DNA of 7,484 nt, from positions 1-7,484 of the forward strand of contig JBFKMV010000218.1 in the NCBI GenBank assembly GCA_041629655.1. Reading direction: 5' to 3'. This DNA is from JBFKMV01 sp041629655 (GTDB lineage Bacteria; Acidobacteriota; Polarisedimenticolia; Polarisedimenticolales; Polarisedimenticolaceae). The notes below the pieces were generated by a model. The model had not been told where the DNA came from. It did no database searches and was given only the letters and a program-made list of their open reading frames with translations. Positions 6,138-7,484 of the stretch are shown piece by piece. Position 1 is the stretch's first letter. The number at the start of each line of letters is the position of its first letter. The position numbers and the translations under genes were made by a program.

Positions 6138-6675
6138 CCTGGAACTTCTTCTCCACCTTGCTCCACTCCGCGCGCAGCGCAGCCGCGTCCGACGTCCCGC
6201 TCATCCGCCCGATGTTCTTTCCGGCTTCGAGGAACGCCTTCTTGGCCGCGCGGGTGACGATCACGAAACCCTCGTCGTAGACGCCCTTCGCCTCGCCGGC
6301 GGCCTGGTGATGGTGTCCGCCCTCGATCAGACGCTTGCGCACGGCCGCCACCGCGGCGTCACCCTCGTTGCCGAGCTGCGTGACCAGCGCTGCCAGCTTC
6401 TCGATTTCTGCGCGCGCCGACTGGCCGGCTTTCAGCTTGGACTCCGCGGCCCCCATCACGGCCTCGGCGTGCAGGTAGGTCGCCGAGAGGATCGAGTGCA
6501 CCAGGTTCCATTCGGACTTCTTCGCAGCGAGGATCACGTCGGCCAGCGACTCGTAGGTATCCACCAGCGCCGGGGGTGTCGCGGCCTCGACGTCGGCCGC
6601 GCGCACGGCCACGGGAAGCACCAGCAAGACCACACAGCACCCGGCCAGGATGCTCGAACGCAGTAACGCTTTCAT
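6112..6675 (-). CDS. Exported all-helical protein of unknown function (187 aa)
   Basis: ATG 6675 has a strong Shine-Dalgarno (GGAGGAGG, complement of about 6681-6688). Residues 1-26 are a signal peptide (MKALLRSSILAGCCVVLLVLP, likely cut VRA|AD). The mature 160 residues are rich in Ala, Lys and Glu and look entirely helical: about 36-80, 84-118, 131-154 and 162-186, a pattern expected of a four-helix bundle. A distinctive GGHHHQAAGE (119-128) sits at a helix break, followed by YDEGFVIVTRAAKKAFLEAGK (133-153, quoted in two parts YDEGFVIVTR and AAKKAFLEAGK). The three histidines could bind metal, but there is no CxxCH, so it is not a c-type cytochrome. Only one Cys (182) remains in the mature chain. 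Its 3' end overlaps the FG-GAP lipoprotein start by 26 nt, so the two are probably co-translated and may act together in the periplasm. I do not recognise a named family. Confidence 0.82.
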   Translation of the reverse strand: MKALLRSSILAGCCVVLLVLPVAVRAADVEAATPPALVDTYESLADVILAAKKSEWNLVHSILSATYLHAEAVMGAAESKLKAGQSARAEIEKLAALVTQLGNEGDAAVAAVRKRLIEGGHHHQAAGEAKGVYDEGFVIVTRAAKKAFLEAGKNIGRMSGTSDAAALRAEWSKVEKKFQDVCEAAKR

Positions 6676-6752
6676 CTCGGCCTCCTCCTATCGATGTTGG
6701 CGGTTCCGATGTTAGTGTGGCGGCGCGGCAGGTCCGAAGACGGGTTCCGGAG

Positions 6753-6768
6753 CAAACCGGTCGGTTTG
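6753..6768. promoter_or_regulatory. TetR-style palindromic operator candidate
   Basis: CAAACCG-GT-CGGTTTG is a perfect inverted repeat with 7-bp arms and a 2-bp centre. It lies in the 119-nt spacer between the divergent helical-protein gene (start 6675) and the sulfatase-like membrane gene (start about 6795). Operators of TetR/AcrR repressors in GC-rich bacteria often look like this (ACCGACCGGT cores). It could control either or both genes. No regulator gene is visible. Confidence 0.4.
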
Positions 6769-6794
6769 TCGGCCCGCCGCCGGTGACCGGGAAC

Positions 6795-7484
6795 GTGAAC
6801 ACGCAGTGTCAACCGCGCGGCGAGGACCGGGCCGTCGAGGCCGTGGTGGCGACCTCGTTGGCGCTGGCCGCGGTCTCGTTGCTGACGCGCATCCCGTTGC
6901 TCGGCTACGACGTCGGCTCCTTCCTCCGCGGGTTCCCGGGATCGCTGCTGGGCGCGTACGCCGATCTGCTGTTGGTCGTGGCGCTCACGGTCGCCTCGCT
7001 CGGACTGCTGTGGCTCTCGCCGCGGCGGGCGTGGATCCGTCGCGGACTGGTCGGGGTGTACCGGTTGCTGGCCGTGGTCGCGGCGCTGATGCTGTTGATC
7101 AACCAGGAGGCGGTCCCGATGCTCGACGGCCCCGTCACCTGGGAGTGGCTGTACTTCGGTGATTTCCTGCGGGCCCCGGACGTGGTGGTGTCGACGGTCT
7201 CGACGGTCACCGTCGGCCTGCTGCTGCGCTGGGCGGCGGTGCTCGCCACGGGCGTGGCGCTGGCGGCCTTGCTGGTGCGACCCGTGGCGGTGCTGCGGCG
7301 GCGCGGGCTGCTCGGCCGGCTGCTGCTCGTCGGGCTCGTCGCGTTCGCGGTCTACTACTGGGCCGCGGACCGCTTCGTCCGCCGCGAGGGCTGGCCCGCG
7401 GGCAAGCTGCGCAATCCCGTCGTGGCCTTCGTGCGCTCGGCGCTGTTCGAGCGGCCGGTCCCGTTGATGACCATGGATCCCGCG
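6795..7484 (+). CDS. Membrane sulfatase / LtaS-like protein, N-terminal five-helix domain only
   Basis: The frame from GTG 6795 runs open to the last base of the window (230 codons), so the gene is 3'-truncated. It reads as a membrane protein with five hydrophobic segments: about 14-36, 52-75, 88-103, 133-162 and 174-191. After the fifth come a short amphipathic stretch and NPVVAFVRSALFERP (207-221). Five N-terminal helices followed by an NPxxxxxRS-type linker is the layout of LTA synthase-like and related envelope alkaline-phosphatase/sulfatase-fold enzymes. Those transfer phosphoglycerol or phosphoethanolamine or cleave sulfate outside the membrane. The catalytic domain with its Thr/Ser nucleophile and metal ligands would lie beyond 7484, so the activity is not proven. 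Start is uncertain: GTG 6783 and GTG 6717 are in frame, and none has a good Shine-Dalgarno. Codon bias and hydrophobic pattern support this frame over the others. Confidence 0.75.
   Translation, partial: MNTQCQPRGEDRAVEAVVATSLALAAVSLLTRIPLLGYDVGSFLRGFPGSLLGAYADLLLVVALTVASLGLLWLSPRRAWIRRGLVGVYRLLAVVAALMLLINQEAVPMLDGPVTWEWLYFGDFLRAPDVVVSTVSTVTVGLLLRWAAVLATGVALAALLVRPVAVLRRRGLLGRLLLVGLVAFAVYYWAADRFVRREGWPAGKLRNPVVAFVRSALFERPVPLMTMDPA

Noticed and set aside
4407..6257. 616-codon plus-strand open frame opposite the FG-GAP lipoprotein
   Set aside because: Antisense of repeated Asp/Gly codons gives Val/Ala/Arg-rich text with no recognisable domain; the minus strand has seven intact Ca-loops and a UnbV domain.
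6806..7467. Two ATG-started plus-strand frames (6806-7162, 7159-7467)
   Set aside because: Both are Arg/Cys/Ser-rich shadows; the frame from GTG 6795 is open to the end and gives five clean membrane helices.

Overview
This is a high-GC bacterial window with seven protein-coding genes, two of them cut by the window edges. I see no rRNA, tRNA, CRISPR array or insertion sequence. Most products are exported or membrane-bound. One has the DWPxxRGP opening of PQQ-type propellers, one is a seven-repeat FG-GAP/ASPIC-UnbV lipoprotein, and others are small or large Cys-rich secreted proteins. That set, with about 70% GC and real Shine-Dalgarno sites, suggests a free-living Gram-negative-type bacterium such as Acidobacteriota or a neighbouring phylum. 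This placement is inference; there is no phylogenetic marker gene in the window.

Layout: (i) 1-779, minus: the N-terminal 259 residues of an exported PQQ-like beta-propeller protein. (ii) 780-1052: a divergent spacer with a perfect TATAAT for the minus gene and a structured leader plus a strong ribosome binding site for the plus gene. (iii) 1053-2513, plus: a 486-aa secreted protein with a propeller-like half and a Cys-rich TQGYW half, closed by a textbook terminator at 2539-2568. (iv) 2790-3038, minus: an 82-aa secreted protein with four cysteines, apparently with its own promoter. (v) 6675 down to 3136, minus: a compact set of three genes, namely an exported all-helical protein, a seven-repeat FG-GAP/UnbV lipoprotein overlapping it by 26 nt, and an MFS exporter 35 nt further on. 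(vi) From about 6795, plus: the five-helix membrane domain of an LtaS/sulfatase-like enzyme, cut just before the catalytic domain. A TetR-style palindrome lies in the spacer between (v) and (vi).

The 6675-3136 genes are probably co-transcribed and translationally coupled, and could form an envelope module (periplasmic helical protein, Ca-binding surface propeller, exporter). No known pathway ties them together, and I find no clear defence, mobile or biosynthetic system here. The best candidates for undescribed biology are the secreted Cys-rich TQGYW protein with its leader, the four-Cys mini-protein, and the helical protein/UnbV/MFS trio.
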